A stretch of DNA of 64,000 bases from Tolypocladium sp. Sup5 PDA-1 (taxonomy: Eukaryota; Ascomycota; Sordariomycetes; Hypocreales; Ophiocordycipitaceae). Below are positions 36,101 to 48,293 of this stretch, piece after piece; positions within the stretch are counted from its first letter, which is position 1; the number at the start of each line of letters is the position of its first letter. Location of the stretch: the NCBI GenBank assembly GCA_000750105.3, contig JPHH03000055.1:62001-126000 (forward strand), given 5' to 3'. The notes under the pieces were generated by a model. That model was not told where the DNA came from. It saw only the letters and a program-made list of their open reading frames with translations, and did not search any database. The translations under genes were made by a program, and so were the position numbers.

Positions 36101-39100
36101 TGTCGACGCTGGCGCTGGCGCTAGCAGGGGGTCAATAGGCGCCTCTTGTCCTGGCGATGCGACCCAGGCCCGTACCACACTCCCAAGAGGGCGGGTTGGG
36201 GGTGGTTGTCGTCGACGCAAGCCGTGGTGGCGACTCGTCAGCGGCGAGCGCTGGGAGGGCCTTGGGACCGTACGATGGTGGACTCCCTGCCTCGAGTATG
36301 ATGCAACGCGGTGGGCAAACACGGCTGCTTCTCGCCTTCTAGGTTCGGACGGTGCTGCCCTGAATATTCCCACTGACCAAAGGTCCCAAGGCGACATGAC
36401 ACCCAAATGCCACATGACCCAAGGTCTCCCGTGCCGGCATAGAGTACTCCGTACCTACTCGTAGATGTCGTCTCCGACATGGCGGTTCGTCCATGCCTCC
36501 CGTCGGCATTTCCTGGGACCGGCTGTCCCTGCTGTGCACGTTGTGCCGGCCAGATACCCATAGCCGGCGCATAAACTCGCTGGTGGTGTGTTCATTATGT
36601 CCGTACTCCGTACTCCGTATTCATCTGCCCATCGAGGTTGTGTGTGCGTGACAGCCTGTGCTGGTGATTGTGTCGAACTCGGCCTTCATTCCTGCCTCCG
36701 CCACGAACGACGAAGAAACGTCACGCAAAACCGCCCCAGCACCACTGACATTGTCCTCGGCTATTCTGGCCATTAAGCTTCGAGCCATGCCTGCCGCATC
36801 TGCGCAGGTAGGATCCACAGCCTGCACTCAATCTTTGGGGCTCCATCTCTGGCTGGTCGAAGGTCCCACAGTGCACCCCCTAGCGCTACGGGAACTGTGC
36901 GGCAGATCTCTGGGTCCCCCAAAGCTCCTTCTGCTCTCGCTGGGCTCTCCCTGTCTGCGCTGGCAGACGGCCGTCGTTGGCTCTTGACGTTTTGGGTAAC
37001 CCGCGAAGGTGGATACGTACCCTAAATTAAGTGCGCAGCCCGCACTGTGCACCAGACAGACCGACATGGTGCTTCAGTCCCATCCAACGCTTGGAGGCTC
37101 TGCACAAGCACAGGCAGAACAGCGCTCAACAGCGACGACGAGAGCATCGACGAAGACGACGATGAGACGACAGGGCACAGTCCACTTTGATGCTCGATCA
37201 CGAACCTTGCTGGCAGGGCCCCGTATAGTCCGTACTCGTACTATTTCGGCACACTGACCGCCGTCGGGCACCAGCAGCCTCGCCGTTGTCAACTGCACCA
37301 AAGGCGGTTGTTGCAAATAGTCCTACGCGGACGGCACTTCAGTGTTTGACCATCAAAGTGCTAGGCCATCGGCACGGCGGCCAGGCTAACTAGTAGCCTC
37401 TTAGCTTGATGCCATCGCCGTGAAAAAAGGACCGTTCGCCTCTCCGTCTACCATCCAACCATCCCGTCCCGGGGCCCAGGTGAGACAGTCTACCGGCTTG
37501 ACAAGCAAGGATCTGCTCGGCCTCGTGGCTTTCTCGACTCGCCCAGTCTTGCCAGTCCAATCGTATCGTCGAGCAGGCCGGGTCGGTCGACGCACTGCCA
37601 GGGACCCGCCAGCAGACGCGATTCCAATTCTCATCGAAGCTCGCCTTGGTTCGCGACCCGTGTCGTCGGGACAGCATCATGCATCGCAGCATCGTACCAA
37701 CCGCCGCCGTTGTCCCCTCTTGTCTCCTCCTGCTCCTCCGGTCTTGGCGCGCGTGCCCCCGGAACGTGGAAGGGCCTGGTTTGCTGCGAGGAGCATGCCT
37801 CGTCCAGGGCCTCCCGTTTACTCGTAAGTTACCAGATTACGTACGTCGCACACCTGCAGGCGAGGCAAAGAGGGCAAAGGGCCAAGTTAACTTACCAACC
37901 AGCCAGTCAGCCAGGTCGTCCGTCTGCCCTTGTGCCAGGCCGGCCGCCTCCAACATGCCCAAGCAGGCCTATGACGACCCTGGTGCTGGGCACCCGAGCT
38001 CCGCTCCCCTGTGGCCCTCGGCTGCGACGCCCTGTGATCCGTACCAACGATCCTTGCTCTAGGAGTCACGCTCCTGCAGACCCAAATCAGGCGATGCTGC
38101 ACCTGCACCTGCATCTCGGATACGTACCAACAAGCACTCGCTATTCGTACATACATACACAAGCAAGATCACGGCCAACGTCGCATATAGCGTGGTATGG
38201 TACCCTGCCAACTGCCAAAGTACGGACATACGTCCGTACAGACTCGTGCAAGCAGGCGGGATGGGACGGCCAGTCTTCACAACCGTTCGCAGGCAAAAGC
38301 AAACGAGCATGCTTGTGTGTGAACAACGTGACATCGCACCCCCTTCGCCCCTTACCCCGTACCCTCGTCGGCCTTGCCGCTGATGCAGCCTTCTGGTCGC
38401 TCTGGCGTCGCCACGATCACCTCGTGGCCCGCGTCCAAGGCACCCTTCGCGGATAGCCTGTGTCGTCCAGCCGCTGCGCTTGGCAACCCAACGCCTAGGC
38501 TCGTTTTGCTCTCCATTTGTCGTTATCGAACGCCAACTACCAAGGCCGTGGCAAGCGTCATGTCTGCGCTTCCATATGGCCATGGCCATTGCGCTGCTGC
38601 TGCTGTTGGCTCGATCATCTTCGATGCCCACGAAACCCTAACCCGCCGCCAGGCTCTGTGGCGTCTGCCCCAGATGGAGCCAACGCCTAGGCACCAACCT
38701 AACGGCAGGACAGCAGTTGGGCTTGAACCGAATACCAGTTGCGTGGATCGCCACGCATTCCATTGCTCTCACCAAAGCCCCGGGACCGAAAGGGAGACCA
38801 GAGAGTCTCTAGTCTGTACGTACTCCGTACCCGAAACGTTGTTGCACCTGGGCCCTCATCTGCCCTTGCCTTTCTCCTCTCCCCAACGTCGGTAACTTGC
38901 ATGATTGTCCCCAGACAGCAGTATTCCTCTCTCACACGGCCAACGTCGTCATCTGATTCGCCATCACCTGGCAACAGCGGCTCGGCACAAGGGCAGGTGA
39001 GGGCCCAGATGCGAGCAAAAGGAGCTTCTGACGCGGGATCCGTGACCGCGGCACAAGATGCCGCCTCTCTAACACACCGCTGGCCATCTCAACGTCGGGT

Positions 39101-42100
39101 GGCACAACACATTGCCTCCATGACCCATGGGCCAATGGTATCCCTACCTTGGTGCCTTGTGTAGTCGATTTGCGCAGACCACAGCCGACACCGTGATCAC
39201 GGTAGCCTCTCCAACCAAACGACTCTTGACACTCCGCTCTTGACACGAGGTGTTTCCGTCTGCTCAATGGACGGTCGGCATTGCGCGCGCGGCGGCCGAT
39301 GGTGTTGATGACGGGCATGAAGTATACGACAAGCCTGTGTCACCTCCCAACCTCAGATCCTGCCCCGCCATGCATCCCTTACACGGCATGTACACCGCTG
39401 TGCGCGCCCCAGGTGACAACGCACCTGGGTCTACTCCGTACCAGCAGGGACTATCTGACATGGTCTCTTGTGCTCTGCATGCGTTGGACCCGTAGCAGGT
39501 TCTAACCGATGGCGTGGAGTCACAGGCAGTTCCACCGAGATTAATCAGTTATTGAAGGACCCGATGGGTTCTACCAAGGCAGTGCCTATTAATGGCTCTG
39601 TTATTAGATCGCCAGTCATTGCTTGCCACCTGTTGGAGCTGGTTGATGGCACAGTTGCCCCCTCTTTGTACGAGGTTTGCCCACATGCTCTCATGTCGTA
39701 CGAAGATAACCCCTGAGACCTCGACTCTCTTCGGCTCTTCACGGTTGCCCTAGCCAACAAGTGTGACCGTGCACAAGGTATTCGTACAATCGATCTCGTG
39801 TAACTGCCAGGCGACCAACCGGGACATCGCATACTCCGTGCGAGGTTAGATGAGGTGGCTTGTTGTCAGAATCCACTTGCATGAAAGTCGACGTTCAGGG
39901 CAACCGCTGATGTGCGGCAGCAACAACCACCATGAGAAGCCAGTGCTCTCCATGTTTTGGCCACCACAGAGAGGTCGCCAACATCGGTAAGAAAGTCACC
40001 GTGAAGCCGCAAGCAGTGTCTCAAACATAGCTGCTGGTCAATTATCCCGTCTCAGCGGCGCCGTGAGTGTGGTGCTGGATGAGGCACAGCCACGGCAGCG
40101 TTGTGTCTGAGGCAACCAGCGGCGACCGTAGCTGAGAGGCTGAACCCGAGGAATCGGTCACGAATCAAGGGCGGATTCAGGATAGCATGTGGCAGTGCGA
40201 ATACTTTTTCTTCCTCCTTCGGGTTGTGTGTCCGCGCCCCTGAGCACGGATCTCGACGTCCAGGACCGGGGACGGTTCAGAAGTGAGACCCTTGAAGTTA
40301 TCCACACTGTCTCTAATTTTCAAGGATGAAATTTGATGTACGGACTAGTAACTGAAGTCTGAAGTGAGCAAGGCGGGAGTGTTTGACACATATGTAGCTT
40401 TCGGCCGAGATCAGGGCCGTTTGACATATCAACTGCCGGAGGTTTTTTCATCAGAAGGATACTCGGTCCACGTAGGAGCGTTTCTCAAGTGAGATGGAAT
40501 TTACGATTGCACGCCTGCTCTCCATCTATCTTTACCAGCCAGGAGACATTCGTGTCCCAGAACCCCCACTCTTGCCCTCGGGGGCCGCGTGGGTGACGTT
40601 GCGTGAAAGCGACAGTGCACGGTAAGGCGCGTCGAACAAGGACAGGGCTGAATCGTACGGACATCTGCCGGCGCCTTGCGAAATGGGCAAAATGGCTACC
40701 CTCGGAGCAAAGGCGTCCTGGGGCCGCGGACCTGGTTTCTCAAGGGGGGGCCGCGGGCCGGTGATGCGACATCTCGGTGAGACCTCTCAACGGTCCTCGC
40801 CCGCTGGTACGGAGGTCTTTCCTCGGTGAGCTAGTGAGAGACAGGGACATGCGTGGTTCAAAGCCGGGCGCTCTCGTTGGCGATGTTTTGGATGCCTAGT
40901 CCGATGGTGTGGGCGCGGGAAGGGGGGGCGATGGCACGTCGGCCGGCCGGTCGGTGTTCCCCTTGCGTACAATGTGCTGTGCTGGGGCTCCGGGATCTTG
41001 TTTCTACAACTGCATTCCCCTGGCGGGTGGGACAGTGGGTGGTCCAACGGCTGTTTTGCTTCCTTTCTTTGGCGCCGGAGGGTTGGGTCGTGGAGTGGGG
41101 GTCTCGGGGGGGGGGGGGGGGGCGGGGGGGCGGGGGGGGGGGGGGGGGGGCGCCCCACCGCCGGCAGCCCAGCCAGTGGATGGTGTGGTGGTGCCGGGCT
41201 GATCTGATGCGCGGTGATCCAGGCAGGATCCAGGGGGCCTGGGCGGGTCGCTGCTTGGTTGCCATGCAGATTCACTTTACGGTCCGAGGAAGCACGCCAG
41301 TGCGTACGCCGAGTATACGAGCATGTCCAGAGGGCGCCGAGTTGCTAGACGAGTTGCTCTGTCGTGCTGTGTTTTCGAGCAATACAGCCTTCGTGCGTAC
41401 ACACTCGTTGTGTGGCGTGGCGTCAGCAACAAACGGCCTCAGCAGCCGCTTCGCCCGGCTGCTTCGTTCTTTCAGGGGTCCGTCCGTTGGCAGCGGATGA
41501 TTTGCGGCTCCATCTCTAGGTACCTTACGTACAGACACTCGCAGATCCTGCTGGTAGTACAGTTATGGTAGGTAAATGCCAGAGATCAATTCACGCTCGG
41601 CTTGCTGCTGCTATCGAGATCCAAGACCTCGGGGGCCGTGGCAAGTGTAGACAGCAGACAACGACAACAGCCATCAGAGATTGAGAGAGCCCCGTCGTCT
41701 GCACACTACATCATCGTGGGCCAGTGCCGCGACGTCGGTTCCTGGCGGGGACCAATTGCCAGCCAGACCCTTTTTGGATCGGCACAACCCTCGTCACGGC
41801 AACGGCAGCAGCAGCATCATCGCGGGGCCACTGGTCCCCGGCAACACGAACCGACTCGCGCGACTAGCAGCTTGGCTCTTGTCCAGACGAGCAACGGCCT
41901 GATAACAGCAGACGCCCGCCGTCGTCTTTGTCAAGCTTCCATGCAAGTTGTTGTCGTCATGCGCCGTGTCTCGTCTCACCCAAACCAGACAGACGTCCGT
42001 CCCGCCGTTTACACAAGCGCAAGAGAAACCGTCCCGACCTGCATCTGCGTTTCCGATGTGGCAAGCGCCCGTTTGGCACGCCTCGCACGACATCGTACAT

Positions 42101-43205
42101 ACATACCCAAACGTATCGATGCCGTGCCTCCGTGGGTTGCACAGAGCCGTACCCGCACGGGCATGCCGCATGTGTACATAGGTACGGCGGGCTCGGCAGG
42201 CGGCTTCGTCTGACTTCATCAATCTGCGCGACGCACAACGTCATTCTTCGTATTCACTCCGTCCGCGGTGAAAACGCACACCACCGCCCCCTGATGCATT
42301 GCCCCTGGATTTAACTTAAAAATATCATGGAAATGGTGCGTGCTCTCGCTTTTTCGCCAGCAATACTGCTCGTAAGAGTCCGTTGGCCCGCAAACGGGCC
42401 CTGTCAAGACGCCACCAGCCAGATCGCGCTTGTGCGCAGCTTCACAGCCTCATTGTGGCCCCCCTACGGTCTAAGAATAGCACATGCGATTTGCCAACCA
42501 CAGGGCCAGCGCTGTAGAATGCTCAGTGATTGTTTCCATTTCAAGTCAGCTCCGCTACGGACTCGCGCCCTTGTTGGCCACTAGCCAAAGCTACATAATA
42601 GCTCCGGAGATGGAATCGGGCCCGGTTCGGACGGGTATTTTTGCTGGCTAGAATCGTAATAGAGACAGACGGTGGCGCTGACATCAACGGAGCCTCGTCG
42701 CAGTCTAACATCAGCCTCGCCCTTTCCATCTCGGTCAGGTCAGGCTCGGTTTCCCAACGCAATAGGCTTGCGCCCATGGCTAAATCCGTCTCCCCCTGGT
42801 GGCTGAGATCCAGCCCTACGAACGCCTGGCGGGCATCCCGTCCGGACCCTGCCGCGAGATGGAGCCGAATAATCACACAGCCACATGACAGGGCGTTATT
42901 CGCATGTATGATTTGCCAATTGATGCCTTTGCTTGGATCTAACGTGTTCATGATGCCCGTCAGATTCTCTCTTCAACGAAGGACCTTGGTCGGTGGATAA
43001 CCAAATTGCCCAGCCAGTCGTTCGGCACGGTCCGGCCAATACAGTTGTGCAAGGGACATGCTGCTGTGTTCCAGACGCCGTCTTATTCATACTGCGAATC
43101 GCTGATCGCCCAAGGCTGGCCCCGTAGCTATTATACAGTCTTACATGGTTGCTCTTCTACGCCTCGTCCCGGATGGCCTCGATCCTCCATGCCCGCCCGC
43201 CGAGT
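33128..43205. other. 10-kb gene-free region upstream of veA
   Basis: No gene that I can support in about 10 kb. The first part is the veA promoter/5' leader. Seen: dense purine- or pyrimidine-rich strings, six of the nine exact TACGGAGTA/TACTCCGTA words (34495, 36445, 36604, 36611, 38821, 39432), and the broken G-tract at 41106-41150. Open frames of up to about 300 codons occur but overlap in several frames, show arginine- or proline-rich random composition and carry no motif. A small spliced or non-coding RNA gene could be hidden here. Confidence 0.5.
41106..41150. repeat. Interrupted G-tract (G17-C-G7-C-G19)
   Basis: 45 bases that are all G apart from two single C. The plus strand could form a G-quadruplex. 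Runs this long are error-prone in assemblies. Confidence 0.85.
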
Positions 43206-44563
43206 TTACAGCTTCTGGTACTCCAACTTGCCCTCCAGCTTCTTCGACTCGGCCACCTTGCGCACCGCCTTGTTGAAGTCGTCTTGGTTGATCGAGTCGC
43301 GGTAGTCCTTGATGGCAAACAACCCTCTATACGACAACACGTTAGTCTGGGCTCCACCTCGGGGCTGCTGAGGCAATGTGTCTGCACTTACGCTTCGGTG
43401 ACCACGTTTCTCAAATCAGCTCCGTTCAGCCCGTCGCTCATCTTCACCACGCTTTCAAAGTCCAGCTCTCCGTCAAGGACAACGCCAGAGGCGTGAATCT
43501 TGAGAATCTCCAGCCGGCCGACCTCGTTGGGCAGCGGAATCTCAAGCTTGCGATCCAGACGACCAGCACGTAGCAACGCTGGGTCCAGCGTGTCCGGTCT
43601 GTTTGTAGCCATGATGATCTTCGTCTTGCCCAGGTAATCGAAACCGTCCAGTTGGTTGAGCAGCTCCATCAGCGTCCGCTGAATCTCTCGATCCGCACTA
43701 GTACCCTCCGAAAATCGTCGTCCACCGATGGCGTCGATCTCGTCCATGAAGATGATGCAAGGCTCGTGCTCTTTGGCATATCCAAACATTTCGCGAATGA
43801 GTCGGGCCGACTCGCCGATGTACTTGTCGACGATGGCCGAAGACACGACTGCGCAATTGTTAGTTGGGATTTTCCAATTAACCAGGTTCACCACGTAGCT
43901 CACCTTTCAGGAAATTCGTCTCCAGACTGCTTGCCACCGCTCTCGCTAGCAACGTCTTGCCCGTGCCCGGAGGCCCATACAGCAAGACGCCCTTGGGTGG
44001 CTTGATGCCTACACGCAGGAAGAGCTCGGGGTTCTTCAGAGGAAGCTCGATGACCTCTCTCAGCTCGCGAATCTGGTCGTTCAGGCCACCGATACCGGCA
44101 AAGCTGACCTGGCCCGGGTCCTCCAGCGACATGTTGTACACGAGCGGATCGACCTCGCGCGGCAGCATGCGCATGATGGTGAGGGTGGTCATGTCCAGCG
44201 CCACGCGGGTGCCCTGCTTCATCTTCGCCTTGTCCACCTTGGATCTGCAGCCGACGACATATCGGGGTCCAGAGGACGCCTTGACGATAACTGTGACGCA
44301 GCGTCAGTATGCACGGTGGGACAGCGCCGGAGCAGAAGCTTGGAAGTCCTACATCTCTCATCGTCCAGCTGCTTCAGGACTTCGCCGATGATCTGGCCGA
44401 CGCTTTGCAGCGCCTTGATGTTGTCCTCGGTCCGATCAAACTCCTTTTGCAGGTCCTTGATCTCCAGCCGGAGGTTCTTGAGCTTTGCTTCCCACTCGCG
44501 GGACTCGATCAGCTTTGCTCGGTAGGAATCAAGGGCAGCATGGCGCTCTTCTTCGGACGCCAT
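43206..44563 (-). CDS. RPT4: 26S proteasome regulatory particle ATPase RPT4 (PSMC6)
   Basis: One of six AAA+ ATPases of the 19S base ring that unfold substrates for the 20S core. Four exons on the minus strand: 44563-44353, 44290-43904, 43848-43392 and 43326-43206; 391 aa, all phases consistent. The N-terminal coiled coil (about 10-70) is followed by the OB region (FIVKASSGPRYVVGCRSKVD). In the AAA domain, Walker A is GPPGTGKT, Walker B is CIIFMDEIDAIGGRR, the second region of homology is present (ATNRPDTLDPALLRAGRLDRK) and the arginine-finger region is intact. The overall pattern (IIGEVLKQLDDERFIVKASSGPRY, ending KLEYQKL) matches Rpt4 rather than Rpt3 or Rpt6. The intron between 43903 and 43849 is GTGAGC...GCGCAG. 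Confidence 0.95.
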
Positions 44564-45492
44564 GGTCGAGGTGATTGGTCTGCGAGGAGCTCGGCGGTGG
44601 AGGTAGTCGATAGGAGGAGAGCGTGGTTCAGGGTGCCACGCGCGCCTATTTGTTTGGAGAAAGGCTGGTCGACGGTGAGGTGCTGGCTCGCGACGGTGGT
44701 TACTGTTCTATGGTGGATGGAGAGCTTACCTCACACGTTGGAGCCTACAGGCTGCGCTACGCATTCAGCGCCACGACCGGCCGGCAGAAAGTCGGAGAAG
44801 CGCGGAGCTCAGCCACCACCGCTGTTGGCATTCACCAGCCTACCCTACAGCCAACAGGCCGTCATACATATCGAGTTCGTTTACATCGTACGTCTTCCGC
44901 CCCGAGAATATGGAAACTTGCCTTCCTGTCAAGTTGGTTATTAGCCATTAATCAGCTTCCTTTACAAATTGTCTGTTTAGAGAGTATTGCTATCACGAGG
45001 AGAGTTTTGGATGCTCCAAGTTCTCGATATCATGTGCTTGCAGCTTGACACACATGGCGCCGTGCGATGGCGCAGTGTATATTGCCAATGCTCATTGCGA
45101 GCACAAAGTCTTGTACAACATCAGATCATTAAACATTTATAACCCCCCTACCGAGTCTCAACTCTAGGTAGACATTTCCTAGCCACGTGCCCCAACTCCC
45201 TAGTGCATCTAGTCGCCCACTGAGTCGTGCATCAAGCTATGATCCGAGCAGGGCATTTTCCAAATGCCTGATGCCACCAGACGCATTAAGTGCAGTCGTC
45301 TGTGGCGCCCAACCCAATCTTCTAAAGTGTCGCAATGCACCTCGTGAACACACCCCCGTTGGCTAAGCGGTGGTTGCACCGTACCGTGGGATTCTGTGAT
45401 CAAGTTCGCTATGGTACCTTCTCGTCGCCGGTCATCTCGACGAGCTCGCATCGAGATCGGGCTCAGTCCTTGCCGTCGTTGCCGCCCTTGGT
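44564..45492. other. Intergenic region upstream of RPT4
   Basis: About 930 bp containing the RPT4 promoter and the 3' region of PYM. No proteasome-associated control element (GGTGGCAAA) was noticed. Nothing else recognisable. Confidence 0.45.
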
Positions 45493-46101
45493 TCAGGATC
45501 CATCCGTCTTGGCCTTTGGTTCTCCCTCGGCGTCGAAACCCAGGCCGGCCAGCTCGCGAACGAGTTCGTTGATCTTGATGACCTTGGCGATCTGCTCGGG
45601 CAGAAGAGTCTCCCCGCCGTCCTTCTTGCTCTGGAGCTCCTTGGCCTGCTTCAGTTTCTTCTTAAGATTCCGGGCCTTCTTCTCTCGCTCCGCCTCGGGA
45701 TCCACCTCCTCTGCCTTGGGCGGCTGGGCTTCCTGCTTGCCCTGCTCGGCGCTATCGCCCTCGCCCTCGCCCTCGCCCTCGCCCTCTCCATCGGCGGCAG
45801 CCTTGGCCTTCTTGCGAGCCTCTCTTCTCTTTGCGTTCTTGTTGGCCGCCGATGAGCTCTGCTCCGGCTCTTCGTCCTTGACGCCAGCTGCGCCGGGGAT
45901 GCCTATCCTCTTGCCACGCTCGCGAAACGCTTCGGCTGTGCGGTTCTTGTAGACCTCGACATCCTCGGGCGGACGGTAGCCCGGGCGGATCTTGATTGCT
46001 TTGCGGGTGCTGCCGTCGGATCGGACGGATTCGGGGATGTGGCGCTCTCCGCTGTTCTCGTCCGTGACGATGCCAGCGTTGGTGGAGGGTTGGGAAGGCA
46101 T
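45493..46101 (-). CDS. PYM-like partner of Y14 and Mago (exon-junction-complex disassembly)
   Basis: Cytoplasmic ribosome-associated factor (PYM1/WIBG) that removes exon junction complexes from mRNA. Single exon, 202 aa. The N-terminal ~50 residues carry the Mago/Y14-binding motif: GIVTDENSGERHIPESVRSD followed by GSTRKAIKIRPGYRPPEDV and EVYKNR, which match the family pattern G-x-R-x-I-P-x-S-x-R-x-D-G-x-x-R-K. A Lys/Arg/Ala-rich region (NKNAKRREARKKAKAAA) follows, then a Gly-Glu repeat (about 110-121), and a C-terminal coiled-coil-like segment (ARNLKKKLKQAKELQSKK...EQIAKVIKINELVRELAGLG) expected for the ribosome/eIF2A-like binding part. The length is close to human PYM. It is divergent to QCR9. 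Confidence 0.9.
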   Translation of the reverse strand: MPSQPSTNAGIVTDENSGERHIPESVRSDGSTRKAIKIRPGYRPPEDVEVYKNRTAEAFRERGKRIGIPGAAGVKDEEPEQSSSAANKNAKRREARKKAKAAADGEGEGEGEGEGDSAEQGKQEAQPPKAEEVDPEAEREKKARNLKKKLKQAKELQSKKDGGETLLPEQIAKVIKINELVRELAGLGFDAEGEPKAKTDGS

Positions 46102-47155
46102 CTTGGAGGTGCAGGGGCAAATGAAGCGACAGGACCAGAGCTGCGGTCAAGAAAGCGACGCCGGTTGCCCAAGGAGGCGCAATGCCAACCGATATCGCAG
46201 GCGCCACACGGGCTCACAGTTGTCTTGTTGTCGTTGCGCCGAGAGGTTGTGTGTTGGGGCCGCTGCGTCGCGATAGATAGACTTCGAGAAAGTTGGGTTG
46301 CAACTGGCGAGGGGCAGAAGAAGCCGCAGGGTGTGGTGCATGCTGGAGAAGCGACCCCACCCTGGCTTCCATGCAAGCTTCCAGACGGGTTGGGTTGCCT
46401 CGGTGCTGGAACAGGCGTGGCGGTAGGCATCTTATGGCCTGACTGATGCTCATGCGAGACATGCAATCGCCGTTACAAGCAAAGCAGTACACTACAGCCT
46501 GCCCTCTACTTGTATCGATACTGTCTCGACGGCTAGAGCACGTGCAGGACGTTCCATCCATTAGATGCGAAATGGCACTCCCTCTGGCGTTTGACGACTG
46601 GATGAATGAGATACTATCCCATTACGCATTCCCAACAGTACTCAGGCAACTGCTAGAGTCAAGAGTGCCGTTGGGGAAGCATTGGGCACAGATGGCAACA
46701 TCTTGAAAGCGTCTGGGACCAGGCCAAGCTTGTACTTCGTACGTCACCAGTATTCGTACATGGCCTGATAGAAGCTGGGGCATGTGCTGCAGACCCGTGC
46801 GTAGAAGTTCGACAACGACGGGATGCAATTGTACGGATTATACACTATATTCAGGTCGAAATACAATACCAATAGCTCTTTATCCGCGGTGCCATGCAGA
46901 TGTTGCTTCATCCAGCCGTCTCTTGATTAATTGGCGTGTTGACGACGCTGGCCTCGCTGGTGGAGCCACAGCCGAGGGCGCAAATCAACCAATCAGACAC
47001 GCCCGAAAGCCTGCCTCTCAGTCATCGCGAATTTCCCCCGGCTGCACCTTTTCGAGCCTCTCCAAACCTCGAACGACACCTTCAACCAGCCAGCGCTGCG
47101 GCCCGAACCATCCTGAGACCACCTTGGAAGTGCTCAATCGCAAATAACCGCCATC
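46102..47155. promoter_or_regulatory. Divergent intergenic region PYM / QCR9
   Basis: About 1.05 kb between two divergent genes. No repeats or recognisable boxes were identified with confidence; GTACTTCGTACG at about 46735-46746 belongs to the GTAC-rich word family seen elsewhere. Confidence 0.45.
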
Positions 47156-47592
47156 ATGGTAAGCTCCCGTGTCACCCGAGTCCACCGCTGCCCCGGCCAA
47201 TGCTAATCCCGCATCTCCCAGTCCATCGGCAGCCAACTCTACAGGCAAGTCCCGGCCGCAATCGACGACCCGACTCGACCGCGAACCGAATGCTAATGCA
47301 CAGCTCTGCAGCACCATCTTCAGGAAGAACTACGCCATGCTGGCGGCAGTCTTCGGTGCCGGCTTCGCCTTCGAGATGTACGCTTGCTCCCGACACTCGG
47401 TGGACGAGAAGAGGCTAACGTCGTCGCAGGGGCTTCAACTCCGGCATGAACAAGATCTGGGACAACTACAACCGAGGCGTACGTACATGGAGTGCCATAC
47501 CACGAGCCGCGCAAGTGCTAACTTGGAACCAGCGTCAATGGAAGGATATCCGAAGCAAGTACGCCGCCGAGGTCGAGGAGGATGACGAGTAA
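47156..47592 (+). CDS. QCR9: Ubiquinol-cytochrome c reductase subunit 9 (complex III)
   Basis: Small single-span subunit of the mitochondrial bc1 complex. Five short exons make a 66-aa protein, too fragmented to appear as an open frame: 47156-47158 (the ATG alone), 47223-47245, 47312-47377, 47430-47478 and 47533-47592. All phases agree. The product starts MSIGSQLYSTIFRKNYAM, has one hydrophobic helix (AMLAAVFGAGFAFEM), and continues GFNSGMNKIWDNYNRGRQWK to an acidic end VEEDDE. The pattern F-x-x-x-M-N-K-[IVL]-W-D-x-x-N-R-G-R-Q-W-K-D-I is the Qcr9/UCR9 signature. The second intron uses a GC donor (AG|GCAAGT, 47246) instead of GT. A first exon holding only the start codon is unusual but gives the only consistent reading. 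Confidence 0.88.
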
Positions 47593-48293
47593 AGGAGCCG
47601 ACGAGTCGTCGCTGAAGGCTGGTCGCAAGAGAAAACGATCCACTGTGTCTGTAAACGTGTATAAACCATAGGAGAATAGAGGCTGGCGTCTTGGACGCTT
47701 TACGTGTCCAGTTGCGCCATCACGCAAGCCCAGTGCCACGAGAGGCGTTGCGCACATGCAGTGGCATGCCCAGTTCAACAGCCATTCCCAGCCCCTGGGC
47801 GCCGATAGTAACAGTCATTTCTCCAGCGCCGCTTCAGGCTGCTCAGCAAGGGCTGCTGATGCAACGAGTGGCTCGAACAGGGGCAACGGGGTAGGCTTAT
47901 GCGGGATGCGTTTGCCATAAGGTACCTAAGGCATGGGGAGCTGACGTCGGTGCAACCGAGGGGCAAAACCTCCACCGAAACTCGGCGCCTGAACCTCCGC
48001 CTCTAGGCTACCCAAGACTACCTTACCTCTCCATGCAAACCGCGACGGCGACCTGAACGCAATGAATGCCTGAACAACAACCACCGCGACCGAGACCCGA
48101 CCGAGTTTTGTCCTCGTTTGCTCTATTTTGTCACTGCTGCACGCACCGCTCGTAACGCACACTTGTCTTCAGCTACTGTCCATCGCCGGCAATTACTTCA
48201 AGCTTGCCATCTCCGCCTTCCGAGCCGCCCACCATCTCCCAGTTACCGACCATCGAGCTCTCTCCCGATGTTCGCCGACGCCATCATGAGAAT
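47593..48293. other. Intergenic region QCR9 to UBR1
   Basis: About 700 bp: QCR9 3' end and UBR1 promoter/leader. The UBR1 frame stays open upstream to 48156 without an ATG, so a short 5' exon in this stretch is possible. Confidence 0.5.

Noticed and set aside
40787..41275. Proline-rich minus-strand frames over the G-tract
   Set aside because: The poly-Pro stretches are simply the translation of the G17/G19 runs, and similar frames are open in several phases.
42541..42951. 136-codon minus-strand frame with fairly natural composition
   Set aside because: No recognisable motif, no start context and no partner exon; not enough to call a gene or relic.
47918..47940. AGGTACCT palindromes (19343, 41518, 47930, 55049) as a repeat family
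   Set aside because: Four copies of an 8-mer in 64 kb is only modestly above the chance expectation of about one.
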